64,000 nucleotides of DNA, from positions 1 through 64,000 of the forward strand of contig JAIQET010000016.1 in the NCBI GenBank assembly GCA_020073645.1. Reading direction: 5' to 3'. Within the stretch, counting starts at the first letter, position 1, and each line of letters opens with the position of its first letter. Below are positions 16,517 to 26,195 of this stretch, piece after piece. A program made the translations under genes and the position numbers. Source of the DNA: Terriglobia bacterium. GTDB taxonomy: Bacteria > Acidobacteriota > Terriglobia > Terriglobales > Acidobacteriaceae. The notes under the pieces were generated by a model. That model worked only from the letters and a program-made list of their open reading frames with translations, had not been told where the DNA came from and searched no databases.

Positions 16517-16876
16517 GCGCTAGGTTTCACGTCTTAGGTTTTGGGCGCCGGCTAAGTGGGCGCGAAGTACGTGAACGGTCAATTCTTGATGACTGTCGAA
16601 AGTGAAGTCGGAAGGATGCACCAAGGTAAGCATCAAGCGTGCTGCGCGCCCGGTTCTGAGACGGCGCCTGTGCTATACTGTTCCAGACGCTAGTGACCAC
16701 GGTTCGCTTGTGGTGCGGCAGTCGGTTGAAACAGCCGGTCTGACCCTTCCTTCGATTCCCTGCTCCCCGTTCGTTCCCAGCGCAAAAACCCTACGAGCGG
16801 CTTCCTTTGCACAGTCGCGAATCGCATCTTTTGCGTGCGTCTCGCGAGACGCCTCTCCAGAAAGATAACGATTCGA
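16517..16876. other. Gap with promoter and long leader of the helicase gene
   Basis: This 360-base gap starts with degenerate ttaggtttt-like words (16520-16550). It then holds an extended -10 promoter and about 190 bases of untranslated leader before the DEAD-box gene. No other protein gene is credible in it. Confidence 0.6.
16671..16679 (+). promoter_or_regulatory. Extended -10 promoter of the DEAD-box gene
   Basis: TGCTATACT fits an extended -10 (TGnTATAAT-like). Transcription would start near 16686, leaving a leader of about 190 bases. Long leaders of this kind are known for cold-shock helicase genes such as deaD; here the leader includes a tctcgcgaga palindrome near 16840. Confidence 0.5.
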
Positions 16877-18076
<1,200 letters not shown>

Positions 18077-18308
18077 TGAGAGATCGGGAAACCTGTGCGC
18101 GGCGATTGGGGATCATCGCAACGCCGCGCATGGGTAGTACCTGCCCCGCGGGTCATTGACTTCCCTGCGGGTAAGGACTAGGGTTAAGGTTGAGCGAGAT
18201 TCTCTCCTCTTTCAGATTCTCTGAACTAAGTCAGCTCATCTGAAGTATTCCCTCTTAGCTGCCAGAACCAGTCGTGCGCGACTGAGTCTGTTCCAGGGTG
18301 GAGCGTCC

Positions 18309-18371
18309 ATGCCAATCGACAACGAAACCGGCACAGTGGAAACTTCACGCGCCGCCCATCACATGGGATAA
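18309..18371 (+). CDS. 20-residue leader-like peptide, first in small-protein operon
   Basis: A 20-residue frame begins at ATG 18309 behind a good ribosome site (ggtggagcgtcc) and ends at TAA 18371, four bases before the AGGAGG of the next gene. It carries no recognisable domain and could be a leader peptide or a first small protein of the set that follows. Confidence 0.4.
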   Translation: MPIDNETGTVETSRAAHHMG

Positions 18372-18385
18372 ATCAGGAGGAGTTG

Positions 18386-18538
18386 TTGCTCAAAACCGAA
18401 CCGAAACCGCCCCAAGATGAAGTGATCGGGTACTGTCCCGGCTGCGATCAGCCCATCAGCGAAGGACAGCCAAACAAACTGGTGCTGGGCCAGCTCTTCC
18501 ACACCGCGCATGCTCCTCGCGCAGAAAAGTGGGGCTAG
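18386..18538 (+). CDS. 50-residue CxxC small protein (TTG start)
   Basis: A 50-residue protein that starts at TTG 18386, five bases after a perfect AGGAGG (18375-18380). It has a Pro/Lys-rich head, then GYCPGCDQPISEGQPNK with one CxxC knuckle, and a tail with FHTAHA. The knuckle plus two His residues could bind zinc as a half-ribbon. The stop TAG is followed one base later by the ATG of the next gene, which indicates translational coupling. It is too short for standard gene callers. I do not recognise the family. Confidence 0.55.
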   Translation: MLKTEPKPPQDEVIGYCPGCDQPISEGQPNKLVLGQLFHTAHAPRAEKWG

Positions 18539-18539
18539 C

Positions 18540-18713
18540 ATGCGCCCAAGTCAGACCTTCCAAAAACGGCAGAAAGAGCTGGCACGCCAGGAAAAACAGC
18601 GCGCCAAGGCTCAGCGCAAGCAGCAGAGAAAGCTTGAGAAGCAGGTGCCCGCCGAAGATATCGTCCAGCAGAGCGGCGAATCCGGCCACTCCCCTGACGG
18701 AGATATCCAGTGA
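18540..18713 (+). CDS. 57-residue highly basic helical small protein
   Basis: The 57-residue product begins MRPSQTFQKRQKELARQEKQ and continues with Lys/Arg/Gln/Glu helical repeats to about residue 33, then an acidic tail. The first two thirds are one long charged helix or coiled coil, suited to RNA or ribosome binding (inference). I have a memory of similar short basic proteins starting MxxSxxFQRRQKE in Acidobacteriota, without known function. Its stop overlaps the GTG start of the next gene (GTGA), so the two are coupled. Confidence 0.65.
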   Translation: MRPSQTFQKRQKELARQEKQRAKAQRKQQRKLEKQVPAEDIVQQSGESGHSPDGDIQ

Positions 18714-18883
18714 ACGCTCTGAGCACAAACTGCGAGTGCGGGCACGAGAAACGTGACCACGTGTTTCCGCTGATCGGGAAACACGGTCACGGCAAGTGCA
18801 AGGTGTGTCTGTGCGACCGGTACAGCAAGGTTCAAGTTCAGGCCCGCGAAGTGGCCGCCACAGAAAAGGCAAGCCAACCATGA
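18710..18883 (+). CDS. 57-residue Cys/His-rich small protein
   Basis: Read from GTG 18710, whose GTGA overlaps the previous stop, to TGA 18883, whose ATGA overlaps the next start. The 57 residues hold CECGHEKRDHVF and KHGHGKCKVCLCDRYS, that is, two Cys pairs and four His residues in a compact order that fits one zinc site. The tail is Ala/Glu-rich. No known family comes to mind. The double overlap argues strongly that it is translated. Confidence 0.6.
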   Translation: MNALSTNCECGHEKRDHVFPLIGKHGHGKCKVCLCDRYSKVQVQAREVAATEKASQP

Positions 18884-19257
18884 GCAGCTCTGCGGCCCAT
18901 AAGCAAGCCTCCCCCATGACACGGGTGCTCGAACGACTCGAGCAGAAGTGCTGTCCCCAAGGATTGCATGTCATCCTCGAGGAACTGCGCTGGATGGGAG
19001 ACCGGTCCACGACGTACGAGCAATTGTCAGATGCGGTGCGTGCGGACCTGCGCGCCCCTCATCCACGGATCCAGCGCGTAGCCGAAGGGGTTTACTGGTT
19101 CGCGGAATTAGACATTCCGCTGGGGTGGTCCCTCTTCCGCGACAGGCGGATGCTCCCCTGTTTTTACCGCCGATATCCGCCCGCCATCTCCTGGGAGGAA
19201 CTGGATCTCCCCGAGAACGTCCTTCCGCCCCCGCCCCGGCCGTCGCGCCAGGCGTAA
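18880..19257 (+). CDS. Unknown 125-residue protein, last of small-protein operon
   Basis: A 125-residue protein starting at ATG 18880 within the overlap ATGA. It has an N-terminal helix (RVLERLEQKCCPQGLHVILEE), a middle with STTYEQLSDAVRADL that could be a small winged or helical domain, and a Trp/Pro-rich end (PLGWSLFRDRR, PPPPRPSRQA). I do not recognise the family. Its tight coupling with three shorter genes suggests one complex or pathway. Confidence 0.65.
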   Translation: MSSSAAHKQASPMTRVLERLEQKCCPQGLHVILEELRWMGDRSTTYEQLSDAVRADLRAPHPRIQRVAEGVYWFAELDIPLGWSLFRDRRMLPCFYRRYPPAISWEELDLPENVLPPPPRPSRQA

Positions 19258-19270
19258 CCGCGGTTCTCCC

Positions 19271-20818
19271 TCACTGCTTGCGCTTCACGCTGTTGCCCAA
19301 ACAGACCAGAAAGATCGCGCTCTTGCCCGCGGCATGCGGCGAGAAGAAGTTGACGACATCGTCGTCATAGAAGGTCAGGCCGCTGGCGCCGAGATGCTGC
19401 GCGTAGGCGGCCAGGTAGATCTTGCCGCCGAGAATGCCCGCTTCCAGTTGCGCCGCACGATAGCCGCGGTTGCCATAACGCGCCAGGATGGTGTGGAGGT
19501 CGGCGAGGAAAAAAACGTTCGCGGCAGCGTCGGCAGGCAAATCCTGCTCGAGTCCGAGATAACCGGCCTGCCGGCGGAAGTCGCCTGGCTTCAGCAGTTC
19601 CAGTTCGCGCCGATCGCGATGGAAGTAGTACGCGCCCGGCAGCAAGCCATCCACGGCGTTAACCAGCACGTAGATGTGGCTGAGTTGCGCTCCCGAAGGG
19701 TTGTGGAAGTCGGCGGGAAATCCGCGGGTAGATCGGTCCAACACGGTGGCAAGCTGCGCCAAACTGATCGCTTCGCGCTTGAACTGGCGAGTCGAGCCGC
19801 GGCGGAGGATCACGCGTTCGATGGCATCACGCGCGAGTTCCTCTTCCGGCGCCGATGGCAGCGCGATGGCGGGCCCGCGCAGCTCGACGGCATCGCCGGG
19901 CGTCGGTGGTTCGCGCCAGGCGCGGACCTCGCCGGCAGTGGCCAGCGATGACGCGGCGTGCATCTCGCGCATGGCGGGATAGTCCACCTCGTGGTCGGAC
20001 AGCGGCAGAGTTTCCAGGTGCAGCGGTGGCAGCGGCGGGGCGGACGGAAGGTCGAAAGTGGCGGTCGAGCCGACCGTCACCAGTGAAAACGCGACCTCGT
20101 GATCGGTATCGAGATCGAGCAGCTCATTCACCGGATCATCGCTGAAGCCCATCAGCAAGGTCGCCGGCAACTGCGTGGCGGTGCACATGGCCAGCAGGTT
20201 GGCGAGGATGGTGCCGTTGTCCCAGCCGAAATGGCGATAGGTCCGCGCCTGGTACTTCCACGCGTTGCGCCAGTACGTTCCCGTGCAGATGATGGTGACT
20301 GGAGCCGCTGCGACCGCCGGGTGTGCGCCCGTGGCCTCGACCAGCACGCGGCGGAAATCGCCGGCACGCAGCAAGCGCAAGCCAAATTCGGCAGGCGCAA
20401 ACTGGTACATGCCCGCTTTCAGTTCCGGCAAATCGCCGCAGACCACGTACAACTCGACTTCATACAACGCGCCCGTGCAGGCCGCCGCGCGCATGTAAAT
20501 TTCGCCGCCGGGATAGGTCTTGTGCCTGGTGATCCCCGCCGAGAAATACAGCAGCAGGGCGAGATCGTGCAAGGCCGGCATCCTGGTCCCGGCGGGGCGA
20601 ACATTCTCCGCGATTACCGAAAGCGCCGCCATGCCGGTCTGCGGCACTTCCTTCGGCAGTCGAATGGGATTAAGGGTGGGATAAATCTTGAATGGCAGCG
20701 GCCGGTTCGACCAGTCCAGGTAGTGCGGGTTAGTGCGCACGCTCTGGTAGGAGTGCTTGGTGCCATTGTGATACCGCCAGGCAATCCCCGTGTCGGCGTT
20801 GTTGGGGCCAGATGGCAT
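19271..20818 (-). CDS. SagB/ThcOx-like double nitroreductase
   Basis: A 515-residue protein with two flavin nitroreductase-like halves. The N-terminal half spans about residues 70-270 (ALHDLALLLYFSAGITRH, ATQLPATLLMGF) and the C-terminal half about 335-515 (RRGSTRQFKREAISLAQLAT, LEAGILGGKIYLAAYAQHLG, with a typical end in VCLGNS). SagB-type enzymes oxidise thiazolines and oxazolines during peptide-natural-product synthesis, but no cyclodehydratase or precursor gene is nearby, so this may be a stand-alone oxidase. It is followed upstream by the split kdpD in the same direction. Confidence 0.85.
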   Translation of the reverse strand: MPSGPNNADTGIAWRYHNGTKHSYQSVRTNPHYLDWSNRPLPFKIYPTLNPIRLPKEVPQTGMAALSVIAENVRPAGTRMPALHDLALLLYFSAGITRHKTYPGGEIYMRAAACTGALYEVELYVVCGDLPELKAGMYQFAPAEFGLRLLRAGDFRRVLVEATGAHPAVAAAPVTIICTGTYWRNAWKYQARTYRHFGWDNGTILANLLAMCTATQLPATLLMGFSDDPVNELLDLDTDHEVAFSLVTVGSTATFDLPSAPPLPPLHLETLPLSDHEVDYPAMREMHAASSLATAGEVRAWREPPTPGDAVELRGPAIALPSAPEEELARDAIERVILRRGSTRQFKREAISLAQLATVLDRSTRGFPADFHNPSGAQLSHIYVLVNAVDGLLPGAYYFHRDRRELELLKPGDFRRQAGYLGLEQDLPADAAANVFFLADLHTILARYGNRGYRAAQLEAGILGGKIYLAAYAQHLGASGLTFYDDDVVNFFSPHAAGKSAIFLVCLGNSVKRKQ

Positions 20819-20845
20819 GGAAAGCGCGTCGAGCAGCTTGCAAGA

Positions 20846-22285
20846 CTACGTGACCGGCAGCGTAAACGAGAACACCGATCCGCGTCCCAGTTGGCTGGTC
20901 ACGGTGATGGTTCCGCCGTGCAGTTCGACGATGGCCTTGGCGATCGCCAGTCCCATGCCGGTGCCCTGCATGGAGACTCTCTGGTTCCGCCCGCGATAAA
21001 ACTTTTCGAAGATCATTCCCTGCTCAAGATCGTCGATGCCGGGGCCGTGGTCGGCGACAGAAGTGACCAGTTGCCGGTCGCGCAGCTCGGCGGTGAGATG
21101 GATCGGCGTCCCCGGCGGCGAATACTTGCCGGCATTTTCCAGCAGTTGCGCCAGCACTTCCGAAATCCGATTCAAGTCCATAGGCACTGGCGGCAGCGTC
21201 TCCGGAACGGCCACTTCCACGGTGTGGCGCTCCAGCGCGTGCCTGGACTCCAACAGCGCCAAATCGACTGCTTCCCGGATGTAATGCGGCTCGAAGAGGA
21301 GTTCGACCTGGCGGGCATCGAGTTGCGCGACTTCCGCGGCCTCGCCGACCAGCCGGTTCAGCCGGTCGCTCTCCTCATTGATCACCGTGGCCAACTCTTT
21401 CAATTGAGGCTGGTCCAGTTCCACCTCCGACAGAAGCGTTTCCGCCGAAGCCTTGATGGCGGTAAGCGGGGTGCGAAAATCATGGGTCACCGCATCCAGC
21501 AACAGGGAGCGGAGCCGGTCGCTTTCACGGGTGGCCTCAGCCTTGGTCAGCTTTTCCATGGTGGAGGCGCGCTCGATGGCGATGGCGACCAGGCTTCCGA
21601 TCGCCTCCAGCGTTTCCCGGGACATGCTGCACCCCACGACGCCCATGCTGCCGATGGAGCGAACGCCCATGCGCAGCGGCATGAAGCACATGCCACGTTC
21701 GCGATTCAGCACCGGCTCTCCCCGACCGCTTACTGCCTTCAGCTCGTCGATGGGGATGAGCGACTGAACGCTGATATCGGAGAAATATGTCTTCTGCTTG
21801 TGGTCAAGAAACACGGCGGCCCCGGTCACTCCAAAGGAGTCGACGATATAGGAGGGCACGCTGTTGAGCAGGCCAAAGACGTTGTCCGAGACGAGCAGTT
21901 GCTGGCTGAAAGCGTACAGCCGCTCCACCTCGTGGCGGCGCTGATTGGAGTGCAGGGCCTCGCGTCGCGCGCGCTCCGACAGGTGGCTGCCGATGATGGC
22001 CGTAATCAGAAAGGCAATCAGCGCCACCCAGTTTTGCGGGTCGGCGATGGTGAGTTTGCCAACCGGCGGCAGGAAAAAAAAGTTATAGCCCAGCGTTGCC
22101 AGCACCGCCATGAAGATGGCGACCCGCAAGCCCCAAAACGCGGAGACGGCAAGAATCGCGAGTAAAAAGGTGAATCCCACGGTGGTGGGATTTACGTGGA
22201 TGACCCGGAAATAGATCCAGCCGATCACGAAATTGATCGCGGCCGCGACCAGGAAGCGTAGGATCAATTGCGCTGGTCTTCTCAC
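20846..22285 (-). CDS. KdpD-type sensor kinase half (DUF4118-GAF-HisKA-HATPase)
   Basis: A 479-residue protein equal to the C-terminal half of KdpD. Membrane segments LRFLVAAAINFVIGWIYF and following (DUF4118) occupy about residues 5-100, a GAF-like region follows, then the phosphoacceptor His in LLDAVTHDFRTPLTAIKASAE and the ATPase boxes LENAGKYSPPG, DHGPGID and GTGMGLAIAKAIVELHGG. The USP/N-terminal KdpD module is not fused but lies on the opposite strand, head to head. GTG 22285 was chosen because the longer start at ATG 22348 would overlap the divergent gene; that ATG has a fair ribosome site (aggtg), so the start is open. Confidence 0.9.
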   Translation of the reverse strand: MRRPAQLILRFLVAAAINFVIGWIYFRVIHVNPTTVGFTFLLAILAVSAFWGLRVAIFMAVLATLGYNFFFLPPVGKLTIADPQNWVALIAFLITAIIGSHLSERARREALHSNQRRHEVERLYAFSQQLLVSDNVFGLLNSVPSYIVDSFGVTGAAVFLDHKQKTYFSDISVQSLIPIDELKAVSGRGEPVLNRERGMCFMPLRMGVRSIGSMGVVGCSMSRETLEAIGSLVAIAIERASTMEKLTKAEATRESDRLRSLLLDAVTHDFRTPLTAIKASAETLLSEVELDQPQLKELATVINEESDRLNRLVGEAAEVAQLDARQVELLFEPHYIREAVDLALLESRHALERHTVEVAVPETLPPVPMDLNRISEVLAQLLENAGKYSPPGTPIHLTAELRDRQLVTSVADHGPGIDDLEQGMIFEKFYRGRNQRVSMQGTGMGLAIAKAIVELHGGTITVTSQLGRGSVFSFTLPVT

Positions 22286-22335
22286 GCCGAGATTGTAATC
22301 GACAGCGCGTCCCGATCTCGTCGAAAATAGCCGCG

Positions 22336-23457
22336 ATGCCGAAAACACCTGAGCAATGGCTGGAAGAAGCGGCCCCGCAAAAGCGGCAAGGGATCTTCAA
22401 GCTCTTCCTGGGTTACGCCCCGGGCGTCGGCAAAACCTACAACATGCTGAGCGAAGGCGCCCGCCGCCGGAGCCGTGGCGAGGACGTGGTGATTGGGGTG
22501 GTGGAAACCCATGGGCGGATGGCGATCGCCGAACTCGCCAGCATGCTCGAGACCGTACCGCGTCGGCAGATGACGTACAAAGGCGCGCCCTTCGAGGAAA
22601 TGGATCTGGACGCCATCCTGGCGCGCAAGCCGCAGGTCGCGCTGGTGGATGAGCTGGCCCACACCAATATCGAGGGCAGCAAGCATCGCAAGCGCTACGA
22701 AGACGTCATCGAGTTGTTGGACGCGAACATCGACGTGCTCTCGACGATGAACGTGCAGCATGTCGAGAGCCTGACCCCAATGGTGCAGAGCATAACCGGT
22801 GTCCAGGTGCGGGAGACCGTTCCGGACTGGGTCATCCAGCGGGTCAATGAGATCGTGCTGGCCGATCTGACGCCGGAGGCACTGCAGAAGCGCATGAGCC
22901 GCGGGGACATCTATCCGGTGGACCGTGCCGAGCGGGCCTTGGGCCATTTCTTCCGTCCCGGCAATCTGATTGCATTGCGTGAGCTCGCCCTGCAGCAAGT
23001 GGCCCGGGCGGTGGATCGGAGCCTGGAGTCTTACCTGGCAAAAGAGGGCGCAGAGCTCAGCGTGGGGATACGCGAGCGCATTGGCGTGTGCATCAGCTCC
23101 AATCCTGCGGCGCAGTACCTGATCGCGCGGGCGGCGCGCATGGCGCAGCGTATCGACGCCGAGTTTTCCGTGATTTATGTGGACGTCGGAGTCGACGAGA
23201 CGCCGGAGAACCAGCGCACCCTGGCGCAGAACATTCGCTTTGCGGAAAATCTGGGTGCGCAGGTGATTCGCACCGAGGGCAAGAGCGTAGCCGAAGCGGT
23301 TGCGAAGGTCGTCCGCGAAAAGCGCATCACCCAGGTGGTATTCGGGCGGTCCGCCCAGACGGGATGGCGTAAGTACCTTTACCTTTCCGCCATCCACAGG
23401 TTCCTGCGGGACGCTCCGCCCGTCGACGTTCACATCGTGACGCAAGAGATGAAGTGA
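22336..23457 (+). CDS. KdpD N-terminal module as a free protein
   Basis: A 373-residue protein equal to the N-terminal part of KdpD, which binds ATP and c-di-AMP (in the USP domain) and tunes the potassium-sensing kinase. The Walker A GYAPGVGKTYNML is near residue 29, the Walker B-like VALVDELAHTN near 101, and the DVLSTMNVQHVESL block near 134. The USP domain runs from about 250 (IGVCISSNPAAQYLIARAAR to VVFGRSAQTGWRKYL). It ends where a full KdpD would enter the membrane domain. Its stop overlaps the start of a kdpE-like gene (GTGA), so these two are co-transcribed. Confidence 0.92.
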   Translation: MPKTPEQWLEEAAPQKRQGIFKLFLGYAPGVGKTYNMLSEGARRRSRGEDVVIGVVETHGRMAIAELASMLETVPRRQMTYKGAPFEEMDLDAILARKPQVALVDELAHTNIEGSKHRKRYEDVIELLDANIDVLSTMNVQHVESLTPMVQSITGVQVRETVPDWVIQRVNEIVLADLTPEALQKRMSRGDIYPVDRAERALGHFFRPGNLIALRELALQQVARAVDRSLESYLAKEGAELSVGIRERIGVCISSNPAAQYLIARAARMAQRIDAEFSVIYVDVGVDETPENQRTLAQNIRFAENLGAQVIRTEGKSVAEAVAKVVREKRITQVVFGRSAQTGWRKYLYLSAIHRFLRDAPPVDVHIVTQEMK

Positions 23458-23915
23458 GTATGGTCGACGAGAAGCACAAGATCCTGATTGTCGACGATGA
23501 GCCGCAGATCACGCGGGTGCTGAAGACGACGTTGTCGAGCCGAGGTTATTCGACGCGCACCGCCGCCGACGGTGATGATGCGCTGCAAGTGATCAAGGAG
23601 TGGTCACCGGACCTCCTCATCACCGACCTCCGCATGCCCAACATGGACGGTCTCCAACTCTGCCGGCATCTTCGGACAAAATCCCAGATTCCGATCATCG
23701 TCTTGTCGGTGCGAGGCGAAGAACGCACCAAGGTAGAAGCGCCACGGCGTGTAGCAGAAGTTCCTTGCAACCGCCGGCACCGGGCAGCAGGCCCACGCCG
23801 ACTTCGACCTGTCCCATGTAAAGCTCGCCATGCGGCTGGCGAGCGGCGGCGTGCAATGAAACTTCACAACCGCCTCCCAGCGTCAGGCCAAACGGCGCCA
23901 CCACCACCGGCTTGA
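23454..23915 (+). pseudogene. kdpE-like response regulator, cut after receiver domain
   Basis: The gene starts at GTG 23454 (overlapping the kdpD-like stop; ATG 23460 is an alternative) and encodes a receiver domain: ILIVDDEPQITRVLK, the phosphoacceptor Asp58 in LLITDLRMPNMDG, and the Ser in IVLSVRGEERTKVEA. A KdpE would continue with DAGADDYVTKPF and a DNA-binding domain. Here the match ends at residue 96 (about 23741) and the frame runs on into antisense of a fadJ-like gene, with no DNA-binding domain. The Lys of the receiver is also lost, so the protein is probably inactive. Confidence 0.8.
23735..23745. other. Breakpoint joining cut kdpE and cut fadJ-like gene
   Basis: On the left the plus-strand KdpE match ends at about 23741. 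On the right the minus-strand 3-hydroxyacyl-CoA dehydrogenase match ends at about 23743. Both genes lose their remaining sequence at the same place, which marks a deletion, rearrangement or second assembly join. Confidence 0.7.
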
Positions 23916-25647
23916 GCGAAAACTTGATGGCCTGGGTCGCACCTTGGAAGGTGCGGATGGCAAGGTCCACGTCATCCCACTCTTCCTCCTGGACGGACAT
24001 GAGCAGCAGCATGAGATTGGCGCCGACTGAGAAGTTTCCCGCGTCGTTGGTTATGACAAACGCGTCGAAGTTGTCCCCCGGGCCGCCGGGCTTTAGCGCC
24101 TGCAAAATTAGCTGGATGATGTCGGCGCCCAGCGAGTTCATCTTGGAGTGGAACTCGATGCAGCCCACGCCATCGCCCAGATCCACCAGCGACGCCCCGG
24201 CATTTTTCTTGACCACGCCGTTCGACTTCTTCGCCACCTCCACCGACCAGACTCCACTCGGCACCTGCATCGGCTTCCAGTTCTCGTGGTCAAGGTCCCA
24301 GTACATGCGGCCCGAAGGAGTATGAGGATCGTCGAGATACCAGGACTTCTTTCCGGATGCGAGCAGCTTCTCCACGTTCGCCGCAACCGGGCGCCCTTCC
24401 TTCTTCATGCGGGCAACGGTGGCTTCGACCCCAGCCGCATCCCATAACTCGAACGGTCCCAGCTCCCAGTTAAAGCCCAGCCGCATAGCGCGATCGATCT
24501 CGACCACCGTGTCGGAAATTTCAGGAATGCGATTCGCCGAATAGCTCCATAGATCCGACAACGCTGCCCACAGGAACTGGCCCGCTTTGTCGCCTTTCTG
24601 CGGCCCGCTGCCGTCGAGACCCAACAGCATGCGAACGCGCGCCCCGGGCTCCTCGATGTTCTTGGCCATCTCGAGGGCCGCAAACTTGGGCCGGTGCCGC
24701 GGATGATATTCCAGCGTTTTCCAGTCGAGCGCCAGGCGTTCGTCTTCCTTGCCCTCGCCACCTTTCACCTTCTTGTAGAAACCGGCTTTGGTCTTGTCGC
24801 CCAGCCATTTGCGCTCGATCATCTGGCGGAAAAAGTCCGGCAACCGGAGATCACTGCGCTCGTCGTGTACGTTCTGGATCATATTGCCGACCACATGCCC
24901 CAGAATGTCGAGCCCCACCAGGTCAATGGTGCGGAAGGTGGCCGACTTCGGCCAGCCCACCGCCTGCCCGGTGAGCGCGTCCACGTCTTCGATGGTGAGG
25001 TCCATCTCCTGCATCAGGCGGATGACGTTCAGCACCGAAAACGTCCCGATGCGGTTTCCAATGAAGTTGGGCGTGTCCTTGGCCATGACAATGCCCTTGC
25101 CGAGGTGCACGTCCGCAAAGTGGGCGATAGCCTCGAGCGCATCGCGATCCGTATCGGGCGTAGGAATGATTTCCAGCAGCCGCATGTAGCGCGGCGGATT
25201 AAAGAAGTGTGTGCCAAACCACGAGCAGCGGAAATCGTCGGAAAAGCCTTCTGCGATCTTGCCCACCGGTAGGCCGCTGGTGTTGGTGGTGATGATAGTG
25301 CCTGGCCTACGCACGGCCTCGACCTTCTTGAGCAGCCCGCGCTTAAGCTCGAGGTTTTCGACTACGGCTTCGATGATCCAATCCACCTCCGCCAGCCGCT
25401 TCAAGTCGTCTTCGAAGTTGCCAATGGTCACCAACCGGGCCAGCGAATGCTCCATGAAGGCAGCTGGCTTGGACTTCTTGGCGGCGTCCAGTCCTGCGGC
25501 AGCGATTTTGTTGCGGGCAGGGCCGTCGGCGTCGGGAGGAACTATATCGAATAGATAGCTGGGAACGCCGGCGTTGGCGAAGTGGGCAGCGATACGGGCG
25601 CCCATGGTTCCAGCGCCCAGGACGGCGACTTTATGAATGCGCTTCAT
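23743..25647 (-). CDS. 3-hydroxyacyl-CoA dehydrogenase / enoyl-CoA hydratase, C terminus lost
   Basis: A FadJ/FadB-like bifunctional beta-oxidation enzyme. Residues about 5-195 form the NAD domain (VAVLGAGTMGARIAAHFANAG, SGLPVGKIA, FFNPPRYMRLLEIIPT), residues about 200-420 the helical dehydrogenase domains (NFIGNRIGTFSVLN), and about 490 onward a crotonase domain (EFHSKMNSLGADI, VITNDAGNFSVGANL, KPVVVAPFGLTLGGGCE, LPGAGGCKELLL). The family's remaining crotonase part, well over 100 residues, is missing; the last 15 codons of the open frame (to 23695) come from kdpE. Start ATG 25647 is clear. The truncated crotonase domain may not fold. Confidence 0.88.
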
Positions 25648-25720
25648 AGGAGCCTCTTAACCACGAAGGACACAAAGGTGCGTGAAGGATGATTGATTGC
25701 CAGTTTCTGGAAAACTTGTC

Positions 25721-26113
25721 CTATGGAAGTTTATCCACTGCCCACTCCTCTTTGCCAGCCCTGGTCACAATGATGTGTGAGAAGCGGCGGTGGACGGCGT
25801 GGCCGGGAGCGGTTTCCAGCAAGACGACAGGAAAGCTGTAGCGGCCCGGCTTGACTCTCTTCCCGCGGCTGATTTCGAAAGCCTGTTGCGTTCCGGAAGC
25901 AGGAGCGAAGAAACTTTGCAGGCGTTCTTCCGAGGTGTGCTGCTTGGCGGCGTCGCTGAGCATGACCAGACCCGCCTCATGATCCTGGGCTTGCCAGGCG
26001 TGCAGAAACTGGTTAGCGGCCGCCAGCGCGGAAATGTAGTCGCGATCGGCGGTGGAGGCGGATGGTTTAGTCTTTGCCGGCACTGGCAGGGATAGGAGCA
26101 GAGATGCCAGCAT
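25721..26113 (-). CDS. Small secreted protein of unknown function
   Basis: A 130-residue exported protein: MLASLLLSLPVPA serves as a short signal peptide, then ADRDYISALAAANQFLHAWQAQ, and an NTF2-like middle (HEAGLVMLSDAAKQHTSEERLQ, RRFSHIIVTRAGKEEW). The frame extends upstream to 26230, but those residues (LRLRSGQARRLP) are encoded by a dispersed repeat at about 26160-26195 and probably are not native; the start is uncertain. It may be an SnoaL-like domain. It follows the VIT gene in the same direction. Confidence 0.6.
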   Translation of the reverse strand: MLASLLLSLPVPAKTKPSASTADRDYISALAAANQFLHAWQAQDHEAGLVMLSDAAKQHTSEERLQSFFAPASGTQQAFEISRGKRVKPGRYSFPVVLLETAPGHAVHRRFSHIIVTRAGKEEWAVDKLP

Positions 26114-26157
26114 CAGATATGCGATCAGTCGAACGGTGGAGGCAAGACGCCTCCGCG

Positions 26158-26195
26158 GCAGCCGGCGGGCCTGTCCTGAGCGAAGTCGCAGGAAC
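26158..26195. repeat. Dispersed CCTGAGCGAAGTCG repeat
   Basis: The word cctgtcctgagcgaagtcgc (26169-26188) recurs as cctgccctgagcgcagtcga at 34332-34351 and, shorter, near 34962. This is a known-looking dispersed bacterial sequence that in reverse reads LRSGQAR and here extends a reading frame. Confidence 0.65.

Noticed and set aside
18309-19257. Prophage fragment
   Set aside because: Small overlapping genes suggest it, but no integrase, structural or lysis gene is near, so I leave the origin open.
20099-22165. 688-codon open frame antisense to the nitroreductase and kinase genes
   Set aside because: Shadow frame from GC-rich third positions; both opposing genes have clear domains, this frame has none.
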